Shown here: piece by piece, positions 11,701 to 22,452 of the stretch | How positions within the stretch are numbered: the stretch's first letter is position 1 | Layout of the letters: each line of letters opens with the position of its first letter | Assembly (NCBI GenBank): GCA_964020085.1 | Contig: OZ026599.1 | Span: 24,336,734 to 24,400,733, forward strand | Reading direction: 5' to 3' | DNA length: 64,000 nucleotides | From: Micromussa lordhowensis | Taxonomy: Eukaryota; Cnidaria; Anthozoa; Scleractinia; Lobophylliidae | Notes under the pieces: generated by a model | Told to the model about the DNA's origin: nothing | The model's input: the letters and a program-made list of their open reading frames with translations, nothing else | Database searches by the model: none | Program-made: the position numbers and the translations under genes

Positions 11701-14700
11701 ATTCAGTTCTACTCGCAGCCGAAAAGGAAATGCCTACATTTATCATCCAAACATTGATCTAGGGGTGCATTTCCAATCTCTGCAGAGCAATTGATAATTA
11801 ACAATTATTATACATTGAGCTCACTATCTCTTTTCTGATTGACCGAAAGCGTGCACTGAATTTTCGAAATCATCGCCTGTGACGTCATCTAGCTGCAGAT
11901 TATACAATAATCATGTCAGGGGCACTCAAGGTCACGGGTAATGATGTCATGTATGACGGCGGTGCATGATTTCTATGGGTAATCATGTCAAGTTCGCGCG
12001 CTTTGCGTTGATTGCTGTCACTGAAGGAAGCAAAAACGTGACTTCCATTTTTTTTTTTCGTTTAATGTGTAATGAAACAATTATGAGATTCGATTTTTGT
12101 GATATCCAGATAATCAAGGTCTTGGTAAGGGTTATCAGCCTCAGCCTTCGGCTTCGGCTGATAACCCCTAATTCGACCTGTCCTTGATTATTCTGGATAC
12201 CACAAAAACCTCATCCAATAATTGTTTATTATTCCATGAGTGTGCATTGCATCTCATATCTAACAAGCGCGAGTGGAAAAATTGTTTTATTACAAATTCC
12301 CCCAAAATAACTAACATCAAATAAAAACGTCTCAGAAAATTAGCGTACGCTTACCGTATTTGTAGAGCATGGTATAATGGCTCATATTTAAGCAATAGAG
12401 TACTTTTTCCGTGTTTATATAGTCTCATCTTAACACGAGGAGGGTTGGAAGAATTCGAGACAGTTATGCAAACCCGAGACGTAGTCGAGGGTTTGCATAA
12501 CTTTTGAGAAATCTTCCAACTCTTCCAAACCCTCCGAGTGTATAGATGAGGCTATATAAACACTGAAAAAGGGCTCTGTTGCTTTTATAAAATAATTCTC
12601 AAAAATACGCGCGAATCTAAAACGTGACAACCGTCTTTACGTACTCTCATCTAAACACACCTATCGACCAATGAGCGCGCGCGCAGTGGCTCAGTTATTT
12701 TATAAACCATGATGGTTAAACACGGAGCCAGCCTACATAACGAGGCTGAGGTGTTCAGCCTGCCAATCACAAATCCCAACGGAAGAACAATGCTCCCAGT
12801 TGATTGGCTTATTCAATCAGGTCTTATATTAATTTGCGCGTTGCCACAAAATTCTAGAGAGCGACGGGTGTAATGTTCTGTTTTATTTCAGAAGTAAGGT
12901 AAAGCAATGCTTTTTGAAGTAACCTGAAAAATAGCTTCAGTAGAAGAGTTTAGAAAGATAATCGAATTGTTTGATTTCAACTTCATAGCTTTGTTCTTCC
13001 ACCTGCGAAGGCGTATCGTATAAATTCGAGCTGTTTAGTCAAGTTTATAAAATGCCGTCTGTGGTACTTTTGAGGCCAGAAAAGAAAAACTCGTAAAAGA
13101 AACCCAGATACAAGCACACTGCGAAAGTAATATATTCCATAAGGTGAACATTGGCTGCTGTTGTACATACCCTTGCTGCTAAAATTCAGTCGGTCGTTTA
13201 CGAATGCAATTTCTGTGACCATTCAGCCATGAGTTACCCTGCGAGCAGTAGGTTTCTCCTATGCCGGACGAGAGAGAAACCACTGCGAGCAACCGTTCGT
13301 TCAGTTAACCGTCGTCCAGCGGCCATGGACGAATAAATTAACTTTGAACTTGTAAAACTAGTTTAAAAGCTGGTTTAGGCTCGAACGCGTGCGCTTACCA
13401 ACATAACTGCTGCGTTTACGCGAGCCCACTGTGTGGCGATCAAAGTCAAGTCCACTGCGAACGGTTACGATCTGGGTTACGATGTTGAAAGACGTTTCAT
13501 ACTTCTTCGAGACTGTGCTGTACATCGCTGGAAGTTCTTCCTCTAGTGCTTTGAGTGCGCTTCTCTTTTTACTTTTGATGCGTCCAGTCGTTGCTCGCAG
13601 TGGTTTCTCTCTCGTTCAGCGTAGGAGAAATCAACTGTTCGCAGGGTACCACGAGTCTTCCTTCTCCTTTCTAACGTCGATATTCAGGCGAAATCTCACT
13701 TCGCCAGTTTTCAAATTCTCTTTATTTTCACTGTACTTTTACCTTATATTATTCTATGCAAATGACTCCGTTGTTTCGGCTTTCCACCATTACACAAAAA
13801 AAGCCAACAAAGTGCTTCAAAGGTGGCGTGTCCTTGCCTTTTATAGGCTCGCTACTGTTTAAACCAATGAAAACTCTCGAATTGCATTATCCAATAATCC
13901 AGTTTTTGACCGTTTTTAATAATTATGAAATGAAGAACTTTTTTGAACTGTAATGGTTGCTCTGTCACATGTAGTTGTTAGCCTGTGTTTAGATGTACTT
14001 GCATGATAAATCAAACGTATACAAAAGTACTCGGACGTCATCACATTTCTCCGTGGCCATGGGTTACTGATAACCGCAAAAATTAATTCGCTAGAAGAAG
14101 ACGAATCGCGGGAATAGGTCCAGATAGAACAAGCCCTCTCATTGGTCAAGAGTGCCTCCCATACTACATTTCGGACCGTGTCCAACTTCCTCCGCGTTTT
14201 CCCCAACTCGCAACTACTAGGTCTGCAAAACACAGATTACAAAATTAAACACCCCCAGACATTTTGCGTTCTACGGTATACAATATTTATATCATTAGAT
14301 TCCATTATCGTTTGAATCAGTAACTTGCATGTGATGGCTGATATCGATTATCGCACATCTCTCTCCACATGTTTAGAAAAGATTTTTAATTCATCTCGCA
14401 TGAGTAAAGTCTGTATTTAGTTCATTACACAATGTTCCTATGATTATGGGTCAGTAAAATTTTACAGCAAAGTTAATATCTCCAGTTTTCAAAATAGAAG
14501 TCAATTAATAGGCTCATATACAATGTTACAGCAATGAAATTTACGAACGATTAATTCCCACTTAACTGTACAGTTGAAACTTTTCTTCAGCCGTGAAGAC
14601 ACAGACAGAGTCGGTACATGATTTATTGATCCCATACATGTGCGGGCTGAGACCAGATGCCAAGAATAAAGCAGTCTGGTTTTGATAACGACATATCTAA

Positions 14701-17150
14701 GCCAAGCGGTTGATAAACTGGCAAACAACAAAAACTAGCTATGTCTGCTGGAGAAAAATGTACGGGACCTCTATCGAAAACATTGTTCGTGATAACCAGA
14801 TGTCTGAATGAACAGGTAAAACTTATTACAGCGAACTGGAATGTGGCATCTTGTTGCATGTTCATTGTTGAAAGTACTCAGCTGCTTCAGTTACAACGTC
14901 TGTAGATTTGCTAAAATCGTGTAGATTTATCGCTGTGTGCCCCTTCGAACACGAACAAGAATTATAAATAAACTAAAACACTGTAATAACAAACAGACCG
15001 CTCTCTGATTTGCAGACGGCTTACCAAACACAGTTTGATCCAAGGTCTGTCCCTTTATGTTCATTTTTTTAAAAAATTTAATTTAATTAGTTTTTTAATT
15101 AACATTATCTCATCATTTTTTAAAAATCTAATCAAATTTAATTACAAGTTATTTTGCAAATGTTCTAATATACAATTTAAGCCATTGATTAATTTAAGCG
15201 AGAAAAAAAAAACACTCAAACGGTGAAAGAAAGATGCACTCTAAATTGTAATTTAGAAAACGCTATTATCAAACTATTGACTAATTAAGTCGCGGAGAGG
15301 GGAAAAAAGTATACAAAAAAAAACACGCACGAGATAAAACAACAAAGAAAAGAGAAACAGAAACATGCCCAGGTGTACGTCTCGTGTAGTTTTTGTTTTG
15401 GCCGGCCTTTTATACTGTATGCTAAGATTCGCAATGAGAACGCTGTATTTACAAGTTGATTTGTGATTTGCATTTGCTATTCCCTATAGATAATTCGCTT
15501 TTAAGGAATGCAAGGAAGGCTTCGAAGTACTAATTTTCTTCTTCCCTTGATGCACAATAGATGTAATACTTGGCAATTACAAATGGCTCAGCTCGGTAAT
15601 TCATTTTGTCAGTGGTCTGTTTTTATTTGTACTCAAGTACGTTTCATTGTCGCAGAAATGACGTATGACATGTGCGCGGAAATAGACGAGGATCCCGCCA
15701 TCTTACACATCACCGACACAGCTAGCACGGTGAGTTAACGTTGATGGACACAAGTCTGAAACTAAGGGTTTGCTTTTCAACATGTTCCTTGTGGGGATAG
15801 GGTGGGTGAAAAAGTCTCCTTGTGGGGGACAGGCTGGGGAAAAGCCGCTAGCGAAGAATGGCGGGATTGAGAAGGAAGAATACTGTACTGAAGCCGATCG
15901 CTCTACTCCCTAGCCCACCGATTCTCGACTAGAATCTGAAGAAACACCTCCAAAGAGAAACAAGGGATACGGTTAAAATCCGCGTATAAGAATCTATTTA
16001 GTCAATTTAGCCTAAGTAGGTTTTTCTTCGGTTCTTAATTGCTATGAAGGAGATATAGTTGTTGATTACCAGAAAAATAAATTTTGGGTTTGGTCCTTAA
16101 ATATACAGTATTTATTCACAACTGCATAGTGTTGCCTCTATAACAAGGGTTCATAATTTAACTGAACCCACATATAAGAACCTGATTTAATCTTGCTTGA
16201 CTAAATAGATTCTGGCACTTTTGGGTTTTAAAATGGCAAATTCCTGTCAGCAGGTTCTTAAACCACTAGGTTCTTATATATACGGGTTTTTACTGTATTT
16301 TACCTTGTTATTCTAGAGAAATGGCAGAAACTGGTATCACACAACATGACAAAAAAATTGGTATTACACACAGCACGCCAAAGTTGATCGCCACAAGATA
16401 CTGAAACCCTCCATGTTTTTGTTGTTATTTAGTTGCGCTTCAAACGATTTAAATGTTTTAAAAGATGTTTTGAATTTAAAACATCTTTTTTGTTTTACTA
16501 AGTTACCATTTTGTATCAATACCCATTCTGTTGTTGTATTCCATTTTATTCCTGAATCAGTGTACTCAATTTTCTAAGTAAATTTATTATGAATCGCGAA
16601 TCAAGCCTTGATTAGTTTTCTGACGCCCACCACCACCCCTGTGAAAAATACCTGCGCAAGTGAATCTAAGTCCCAGTACTTTTAAATTTGTTCTGCACTA
16701 CTACGAGGCTGACACTTAAAGACCTGGAAATGAGCTTGAATACCAGGCAGACTGCAAACTTTAATTTCACTTTAATTTCAGCACGAACCTGTATATCTGA
16801 GCCAAAACGAGGGTTTTATTGTAGTCTACGCCATAGACGAACCACGCACATTCCAAACAGCAAAGCAACTGATCAAGCTCATCCGGGAACTGAAGAAACA
16901 GCGAAGCCAACACACTGCCATTGTTCTAGTTGGTAACAAAGCGGACCTGAGTCACTCACGAGCAGTGTGCAAACAAGAGGCCTTAGAGTTTGCCTCAGAA
17001 TTTGAATGTTTCTTCCACGAGACGTCGGCAGCTAACGATATCAACGTAAAAATTATCTTCCACGACGCTGTCAGACAGTTGCGAGTGTTTCAGTTGAACA
17101 AGAAGGTAAACGGTCCCATGAACTCTATTAAAAACTTCTTCTCGCGATGA
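8702..17150 (+). CDS. Ras-family small GTPase, RERG/RGK-like, four coding exons
   Basis: Coding exons read by hand: 8702-9161, 10723-10779, 15656-15729, 16782-17150, all with GT-AG borders and matching phases, giving 319 aa. The G domain follows a ~140-residue Ser/Pro/Arg-rich N-terminal extension. Seen: P-loop GQGGVGKS (146-153), switch I EYDPTLE with the Mg-binding Thr171, then DTAST (193-197) where Ras proteins have DTAGQ, NKAD (249-252) and ETSA (277-280). There is no CaaX box; the protein ends NFFSR. Switch I and the following TYD resemble RERG. The N-terminal RRRGSAP and RRDSEP motifs, the altered G3 box and the missing lipidation site resemble the RGK (Rad/Rem/Gem) group. RGK relatives lack the usual GTPase residues and often act as regulators. 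The ATG at 8702 is the first in frame near the exon start; an upstream non-coding exon is possible. AATAAA signals lie at 17511 and 17636. Confidence 0.88.
9162..10722 (+). other. Intron 1 of the Ras-like gene
   Basis: Begins GTAAGT, ends CTGCTGTAG. AT-rich, no repeat family identified. Confidence 0.8.
11270..11470 (-). repeat. Dispersed repeat, copy 2 (inverted)
   Basis: CCATCCTTGTTCCTTTATGG and TTATTATCTCTTTTCTATG are the reverse complement of 1000-1060. It lies in intron 2 of the Ras-like gene. Confidence 0.6.
12068..12235. repeat. Imperfect 165-bp foldback
   Basis: ATATCCAGATAATCAAGG is inverted as CCTTGATTATTCTGGATA around the central hairpin GGTTATCAGCC...GGCTGATAACC. It abuts the family D copy. 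Confidence 0.7.
12388..12705. mobile_element. Family C MITE, copy 1
   Basis: Starts TTAAGCAATAG, ends CAGTTATTTTATAA. The left half is a large palindrome around GCAAACCCGAGACGTAGTCG; the right half has GACCAATGAGCGCGCGCGC. The 3-bp TAA at both ends fits a target duplication. Confidence 0.75.
12716..13862. mobile_element. Family A element (TTAA target), copy 2, nested and itself interrupted
   Basis: TTAA|ACACGGAGCCAGCC at the left and GGCTCGCTACTGT|TTAA at the right bound 1.15 kb. It is inserted in a family D MITE whose halves flank it, and it hosts a foldback insertion at 13233-13652. It lies in intron 2 of the Ras-like gene. Confidence 0.75.
13233..13652. mobile_element. Foldback element with about 60-bp inverted repeats inside family A copy 2
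   Basis: The left arm GAGAGAGAAACCACTGCGAG (13234-13295 region) is inverted at 13591-13652 with few differences; both start from GTTACC/GGTACC-like ends. Confidence 0.65.
13926..15655 (+). other. 3' part of intron 2 of the Ras-like gene
   Basis: AT-rich. No further exon or clear element recognised; ends TTGTCGCAG. Confidence 0.6.
15973..16292. mobile_element. About 320-bp MITE in intron 3 of the Ras-like gene
   Basis: The left end AAAATCCGCGTATAAGAA is inverted at the right as TTCTTATATATACGGGTTTTT. ATTTAGTCAA motifs recur inside. Confidence 0.6.
16457..16489. repeat. Perfect 12-bp hairpin in intron 3
   Basis: AAAAGATGTTTT and AAAACATCTTTT flank GAATTT. Confidence 0.7.
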
Positions 17151-17784
17151 CGTCGAGAGTAATCGAGCGAAATGCCCTGGGTATGCACTGCAAGGCGGGA
17201 GCACTTTCTTTTTTTTATATGACGTAAGTTGAGGTGCACCACCAAAGACGTAATGCGTATCTTTCTGGCTTTCTAGCTTATTTCACCTTGGTGTTTCATT
17301 GGCAATACACGACGTAGGGCTGATTATAAAGCTTAATGTGACTTTTCAAGCCCAAGAATTAATTAATTTAATTGATGACTTCAGAAATGAGACATTTGTG
17401 GGCAATAACAGCGACCGCCAACACTGTTACAAAACAGTTAATGTCGATTGCCCCAAGCGTTCAACACTGTCCAAGAGGAAACTTCCATTTTCATGCATGT
17501 CTTTCTAACGAATAAAGTTAGCATTCAAGACTTGTATGACCTCTACATCAAGTCCAGTAGAGTACTCATTTCATGGCTACGAATGCTTTGGGATCACATC
17601 GATCCTAATGTTATAGATGGTTTTCACTGTCACGCAATAAAAAGATAAATCAAAAACTACCCAGTGGAAAAAGCTAAGGAATTGTGATGTTATGGAGGAT
17701 AAAAGAATAAGACACTTCTCCAAGTTTTAGCCCTGTGCGTTTCCCCAAACTTCAAATATTCGTCGAAATGTTTCGCAGAAATTT

Positions 17785-17850
17785 ACAGAGCCCAGTATGA
17801 AAACGCCATGTTGGTGTACCTCCATGGTACACCAATATGGCGGCCGGAAA
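17785..17850. repeat. Hairpin downstream of the Ras-like gene
   Basis: CGCCATGTTGGTGTACC and GGTACACCAATATGGCG pair around a short TCCAT loop. Confidence 0.6.
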
Positions 17851-18532
17851 ATAGTGTAAACATCTGGAACTCACTTTGGCTTTCTAGGCGACTGATTATC
17901 AGTACTGAAAAACAAGTATTTACATAAGCACTCTAGCTTCTAATTGGCTAGCTCTAGCTTCTAATTGGGCTCAAAATCCTGAGATAAGTATATATTTTTC
18001 AACAAATTTGATCGTAGCCTTGTGTCACGCACCTGCATAACCGGGAAATTCAAAATGCTCTAGTTTCCAAACGAAGCACGCTATTGAGCTGTAAAGTTGT
18101 AAACAAATATAAATATGTCACCTCTCATACCTGATGAGGATGAAAACTTGGGTGGATCTTTAGTTTTAGATTTTAGGAAGTGATGACGTCACGTGAAAAC
18201 GATCTATTATTAAGTTGGCTTTAGGGTTGACACCATTGTCACCTTTCTGTGCATTCTATGACTGCAAGCTGACCATTACATTGTACATACTTTGCCATTT
18301 TCACGCAAACTTGTTATGCGTTTTGCATTAGCATTGAGCCCAACAAGACCGAAAAAAACTGTCCTGGTTGGCACTCTCTACCATTTCCACCCTCGTCAAT
18401 TAATTGTGCCCATTCTAGTCAATGGCTGTAAGCTTACCCCTACACCTTACATGTGCTTTGTCATTTTTAGCCATACATACAGGTGTGCAACTTCCAGAGA
18501 TGAACTTGTAGGGCTGAGACCGAAGCCTTTAT

Positions 18533-18559
18533 CACCCCCCCCCCCCCCCGGGGGGGGGA
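18533..18559. repeat. C-run followed by G-run
   Basis: About 16 C directly followed by 9-10 G, a simple self-complementary tract; length may be misassembled. Confidence 0.85.
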
Positions 18560-18561
18560 AA

Positions 18562-18968
18562 CTCATATAGAAAGGACGGGGGTGCTGGTCGGAAATTTTG
18601 AAAAAGAACCCCTAAGAGGCACCAAGATCCTGTTATGTGGGTGTGGTTTGAAATTTTTTCACCCCTAAGAGGTACCAATAGACAATTTCGATATATTAAA
18701 ATTCAGCATAAAACAATAGACCTCAACACGAGGCTCCGGGGAATAACTACAGATTTTGTGGGGTTTATTCCCCAGAACTCGTGCTGAGGTCTATTGTTTT
18801 AGGCTGAATTTTAATATATCGAAATTGGGCTATTCTGAGACAAATTTAAAAATCAGTTGATTTTCAAATATCTCCTGTCATATGTGTTTTGGAAAAGCTT
18901 CCGCTGTGGACCTTTCGAGGCTGATTACCCTAAGAGGCGCCAAAAGCAGCCGTCCTTTTTATATGGGA
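18562..18968. mobile_element. About 400-bp MITE containing a nested foldback
   Basis: CTCATATAGAAAGGACGG (left) and CCGTCCTTTTTATATGGGAG (right) are inverted. ACCCCTAAGAGG motifs repeat inside. The 145-bp foldback at 18683-18827 lies within it. Confidence 0.65.
18683..18827. repeat. 145-bp foldback MITE, nested
   Basis: CAATTTCGATATATTAAAAT and its complement face each other with arms of over 45 bp, then CAATAGACCTCAACACGAG and CTCGTGCTGAGGTCTATTG. Confidence 0.8.
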
Positions 18969-18984
18969 GACAGACAGACAGACT

Positions 18985-19027
<43 letters not shown>

Positions 19028-19028
19028 G
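18966..19028 (+). repeat. (GACA)n microsatellite
   Basis: About 15 units of GACA/CAGA with few interruptions, ending 22 bp before the Harbinger-like element. Confidence 0.95.
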
Positions 19029-19155
19029 GACATGTTTATTTGGAGTCTTAAGGCCTGGCTAAACTAGGAAACATTGTTGCGGAAACATTGTTGCTTGTTA
19101 TGTTTCCCTGGGTGGCTAAATTAGCGGGAAACAAACAGAATGTTTTGCTGCCACA

Positions 19156-19423
19156 GCACAGGGAGCAGAGGAGTTCCTTTTGAACGAATGAATAAAAAAA
19201 CGACTTACCTCTTTGAAATGCACTGTTGCGTAAATTCTCCCGGCCAAAAAAGCTCATTTCCGAGTCAGTATACATTCATTTTCGCCGGTCCACTGCTCCC
19301 GAACCGATTTCTATCGTGCGAACCGCCATTATTTTTGAACTTATTGACCGCTGACTACTGCGACCGCAGTCGTCTAAAGGCTGCGAACGTACTAAAAAAA
19401 GGAAAGGGAAGAAACTAATTTGG
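19156..19423 (+). repeat. Left arm of perfect 265-bp inverted repeat
   Basis: It is complementary to 19801-20068, and both arms encode the same 87-codon frame ending KKGKGRN on opposite strands. The arm also contains, on its minus strand, an ATG-initiated exon-like stretch (MYTDSEMSFFGRENLR...) ending in AGAG|GTAAGT. Confidence 0.85.
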
Positions 19424-19800
19424 AGCGTTTTTTCGCAAATCCGTAGCTTCGTTATAAATGCATCAAACCCCCTAATTTTTTATTTTGGGGATGTTTCCTA
19501 GATATTCTGTGCGTTAACTCTTAGTTTTGCTACAAAGGTTGAGGGAAAGCGGTATTTTCGTGGACCGAAATGTGGTTCTCGATGAACCGCCTTCGTGCAA
19601 TGTGCACCGCAACAGCTGGTGACGGAAATGACGTGAACCTCGGGATGGCAGCATGACTGCGCAAGACAGGAAGTGGTTTGGGCGAGTTGAGGCTCAGGTC
19701 CAGGCCTCGGAAGCCTAAAGAGGCCCGGTCGCTCATGCGCATTGCACTGAAAATTTCACTTCCGTCACCAGCTGTCGCGGTCCACATCAAACTAGTCACG

Positions 19801-20068
19801 TGGTATTAGTTTCTTCCCTTTCCTTTTTTTAGTACGTTCGCAGCCTTTAGACGACTGCGGTCGCAGTAGTCAGCGGTCAATAAGTTCAAAAATAATGGCG
19901 GTTCGCACGATAGAAATCGGTTCGGGAGCAGTGGACCGGCGAAAATGAATGTATACTGACTCGGAAATGAGCTTTTTTGGCCGGGAGAATTTACGCAACA
20001 GTGCATTTCAAAGAGGTAAGTCGTTTTTTTATTCATTCGTTCAAAAGGAACTCCTCTGCTCCCTGTGC
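19801..20068 (-). repeat. Right arm of perfect 265-bp inverted repeat
   Basis: Partner of 19156-19423. Here the exon-like stretch (ATG at about 19949, donor AGAG|GTAAGT near 20016) is on the plus strand. Two identical arms 380 bp apart would give a stable hairpin if transcribed. Confidence 0.85.
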
Positions 20069-20492
20069 CACAGTGGCAAAACGAGGAAACATTGTATGCG
20101 AAAACAAATGAGCTACGCATGCGTGCAATGATAAACTGACTACCGAAGAAGTCTGGTGAAGGATTTACATTTTCTCGTCCCCAGGGCTACACACAATGCA
20201 TGTATAATTATAAACATGGCGTTCCACCTCTTAAGAAAGCGTCGTGCTCAAAGCAGCCAAAAAATAGCTGCTTTATGTATCATAGTAGCTTGTTTGGATG
20301 AGGAAGGTGAGGATACCCGAAAAAAAGGCCCAGATAGACATTGGCTGCGAAGACGAGCGGAGAGAAACACTAGGAAACACTATCGTTTAATGAGCGAGCG
20401 TCACTGGAAATTTTCGTCGTGGCTAAACTGGGAAACATTTGTTTCAGACGCAAAATTTGTGTCCGGGAAACAAAAATGTTTTTGACTTCAGG

Positions 20493-20530
<38 letters not shown>

Positions 20531-21407
20531 GCCGCAACATATGTTTTCGTCAGTCGTGGCTAAACTGGGAAACATTTGCCTCCGCAACAATGTTTCCTAG
20601 TTTAGCCAGGCCTTTATACAATAAATGGTATATCGACCAGAATTTCCAAATAAGTAAAAATTACAAACAACAAAAAATATACATGGCTAAAAAGTTATTA
20701 ATTAATTACGTCCTAGAGTATTTACTTTTTGCCGTCTTCCCCATTCTTTTTTTCAAAGCATTCGAATATATGTTTTGCTATTAGGTTTTGGGAGTCTTCA
20801 CCTCCTCCATCCCCCCCCCCCCCCCGGGTATCACACAACCATGAGCAATTCACAGCAAACCAACGTACCTTTTCTGATTTACTTTATTATACAAGTGTTC
20901 GCATTCTTTTATTTAAAATCCTTTACAGATAGAGCATAACATTAAAAAAATAAAGTTGTTAATGTTGCCAGTGTGCAAAGGACGTTAGTGGAAAAATAAT
21001 TGTTAAAAATGGCCTTCTTGAGAAGTTGGCTGTATGTATTTCACTTGATGAGGCGGTTTGACTGAGTGCAATATTTTTTATAACAATACCGAGGCTGAAG
21101 GTTGCGAAATTTTAAGAATATTTTAAGAATAGACCCGAGGCTGAGATTTTGTGTGTTGAAAATTTGTAAATACAATACTATTCTGTTTTTAACTAAACCG
21201 TATAAAGTTCTTCTCTTCTTTAACGGTAAAACTAGCCAAAACAGAACAAAAATAGCAGTAGCTCTATGTTCGATGCTAATAACCTTTTTGCCAGAAGTTA
21301 TCTGCGTCATATCAAGCTTTAATGTTTGCAGGCTGGTTCAAACATTACTTTCTAACATAATCCAGGCACCAAATACATTCGAAAACAGAAACGTCATACG
21401 TATAAGA

Positions 21408-21712
21408 GAGGGAGGCGCGGTGGCCTCATGGTTAGTGCGCTCGACTCCGGAGCGAGCGGTCCGGGTTCAAGCCCTGGCCGGGGACATTGTGCTGTGTTCT
21501 TGGGTAAGACACTTTACTCTCACGGTGCCTCTCTCCACCCAGGTGTATAAATGGGTACCGGCGAATTTAATGCTGGGGGTAACCCTGCGATGGACTAGCA
21601 TCCCATCCAGGGGGGAATAGAAATATTCCTAGTCGCTTCCTGCTACTTGAAACCGGGATAAGCTCCGGCCCGATGAGCCACTAAGCTCGTATGCAGACTT
21701 TACCTTACCTAC
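21408..21712 (+). mobile_element. Full-length tRNA-derived SINE with 13-bp target-site duplication
   Basis: The 305-bp insert is flanked on both sides by CATACGTATAAGA (21395-21407 and 21713-21725). It begins with a tRNA-like head with box A (TGGTTAGTGCG) and box B (GGTTCAAGCCC); the anticodon-loop position reads CCG (Arg-like). A conserved body follows (TTGGGTAAGACACTTTACTC) and a TTACC-type tail. The perfect duplication points to a young retroposition by an endonuclease-bearing LINE. Confidence 0.9.
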
Positions 21713-22083
21713 CATACGTATAAGAATATTTACAAGAATATATTCAGCCTAAAATCGGCATAAGAATAAGAATATTCAGCCTCGCCCGGAAAAACAATAT
21801 TCTTATATGACTTGTATAAAAAATGGCGTATAAATCTCTACGATTAACACTAAAAATGAACCATCTTAAGTGATAACCAGATAAAATATATCAAACCAAT
21901 AGGATGACAAAGGATCAACACGTGATAAGAAAATATACGAATAGATTAAAGTGTATGATTTTTAGTGATTGTTTCAATGGTGAACAGGGTTTTGAAAATC
22001 CCCTCAGATACTCATTAAAAATTCATCAAGTTTAAACAAAGGAAGTCATTAGCGTGACGGTGTTTGGATATCTGATCGTATAA

Positions 22084-22222
22084 AGACATGATTGATCATC
22101 GCAGTTATACACAACTTGAGCAGTTGTGAAACCAAAGCCTGAAAATATCAGGCCTGAATGGGATCCGAACCCATGACCTCTGCGATACCGGTGCAATGCT
22201 TTACCAACTGAGCTATCAAGCC
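22084..22222 (-). mobile_element. tRNA-Thr-like SINE, copy 1
   Basis: The minus strand from 22222 to 22151 folds as a complete 72-nt cloverleaf: acceptor GGCTTGA pairs with TCAGGCC, box A and box B (GGTTCGGATCC) are present, and the anticodon position reads GGT. Residue 33 is C, not the universal U, and a body shared with the 23.7-kb copy follows, so this is a SINE head rather than a working tRNA gene. Confidence 0.7.
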
Positions 22223-22452
22223 ATCTGGGAGCTGGTCATATTGTGAGTTCGTAATTAATATACCAGTAGAAGGTGAAGAATGCAAATGAATATATCAAAG
22301 ATCATGTATTTGAACTGCGGAGAAATGCCCGACGCAGCTCCTTGAAAACAATACTACATAAAACGCTTTTTTTTTTATAAGCCCCTTGGCTCTGTGCGGA
22401 ACACAACACTCATGCGCAGATGGACAAGCCTGCTGGTTATCCTTCCTTTTTA

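Larger units (their letters stand above)
12226..13925. mobile_element. Family D MITE split by two later insertions
   Basis: Pieces 12226-12387, 12706-12715 and 13863-13925 together match the uninterrupted copies at 50.2 and 55.3 kb (GAGCATGGTATAATGGCTCA, CCATGATGG, CCAATGAAAACTCTC, GCATTATCCAATAATCCAG). Family C sits in the first gap and family A in the second. Confidence 0.75.
17151..18560. other. Intergenic; 3'UTR of the Ras-like gene and decayed repeats
   Basis: AATAAA at 17511 and 17636 probably belongs to the Ras-like gene. TCTAGCTTCTAATTGG is tandemly duplicated at 17933-17965. A ~160-bp direct duplication (GCTGACC..TTACATTGTACAT.CTTTG) spans 18253-18480. Confidence 0.5.
19051..20613. 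mobile_element. 1.56-kb Harbinger-like foldback element, TTA target duplication
   Basis: Terminal inverted repeats of about 32 bp (AGGCCTGGCTAAACTAGG...) face each other and are flanked by TTA on both sides, as for PIF/Harbinger elements (TWA target). Inside, arms 19156-19423 and 19801-20068 form an apparently perfect inverted repeat of about 265 bp, with a 380-bp spacer that itself contains a shorter palindrome (CAGCTGGTGACGGAA and its complement). Near the right end, 20217-20400 reads MAFHLLRKRRAQSSQK and HWLRRRAERNTRKHY, which could be a remnant of a Harbinger transposase N-terminus. No complete transposase is present. Confidence 0.8.

Noticed and set aside
19140..20120. Two identical ~90-residue proteins on opposite strands
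   Set aside because: Produced by the inverted repeat arms of one transposon; no independent gene evidence.
22151..22222. tRNA-Thr(GGT) gene on the minus strand
   Set aside because: The cloverleaf is complete, but U33 is replaced, and the same head plus a shared body recurs at 23.7 kb; it is a SINE.
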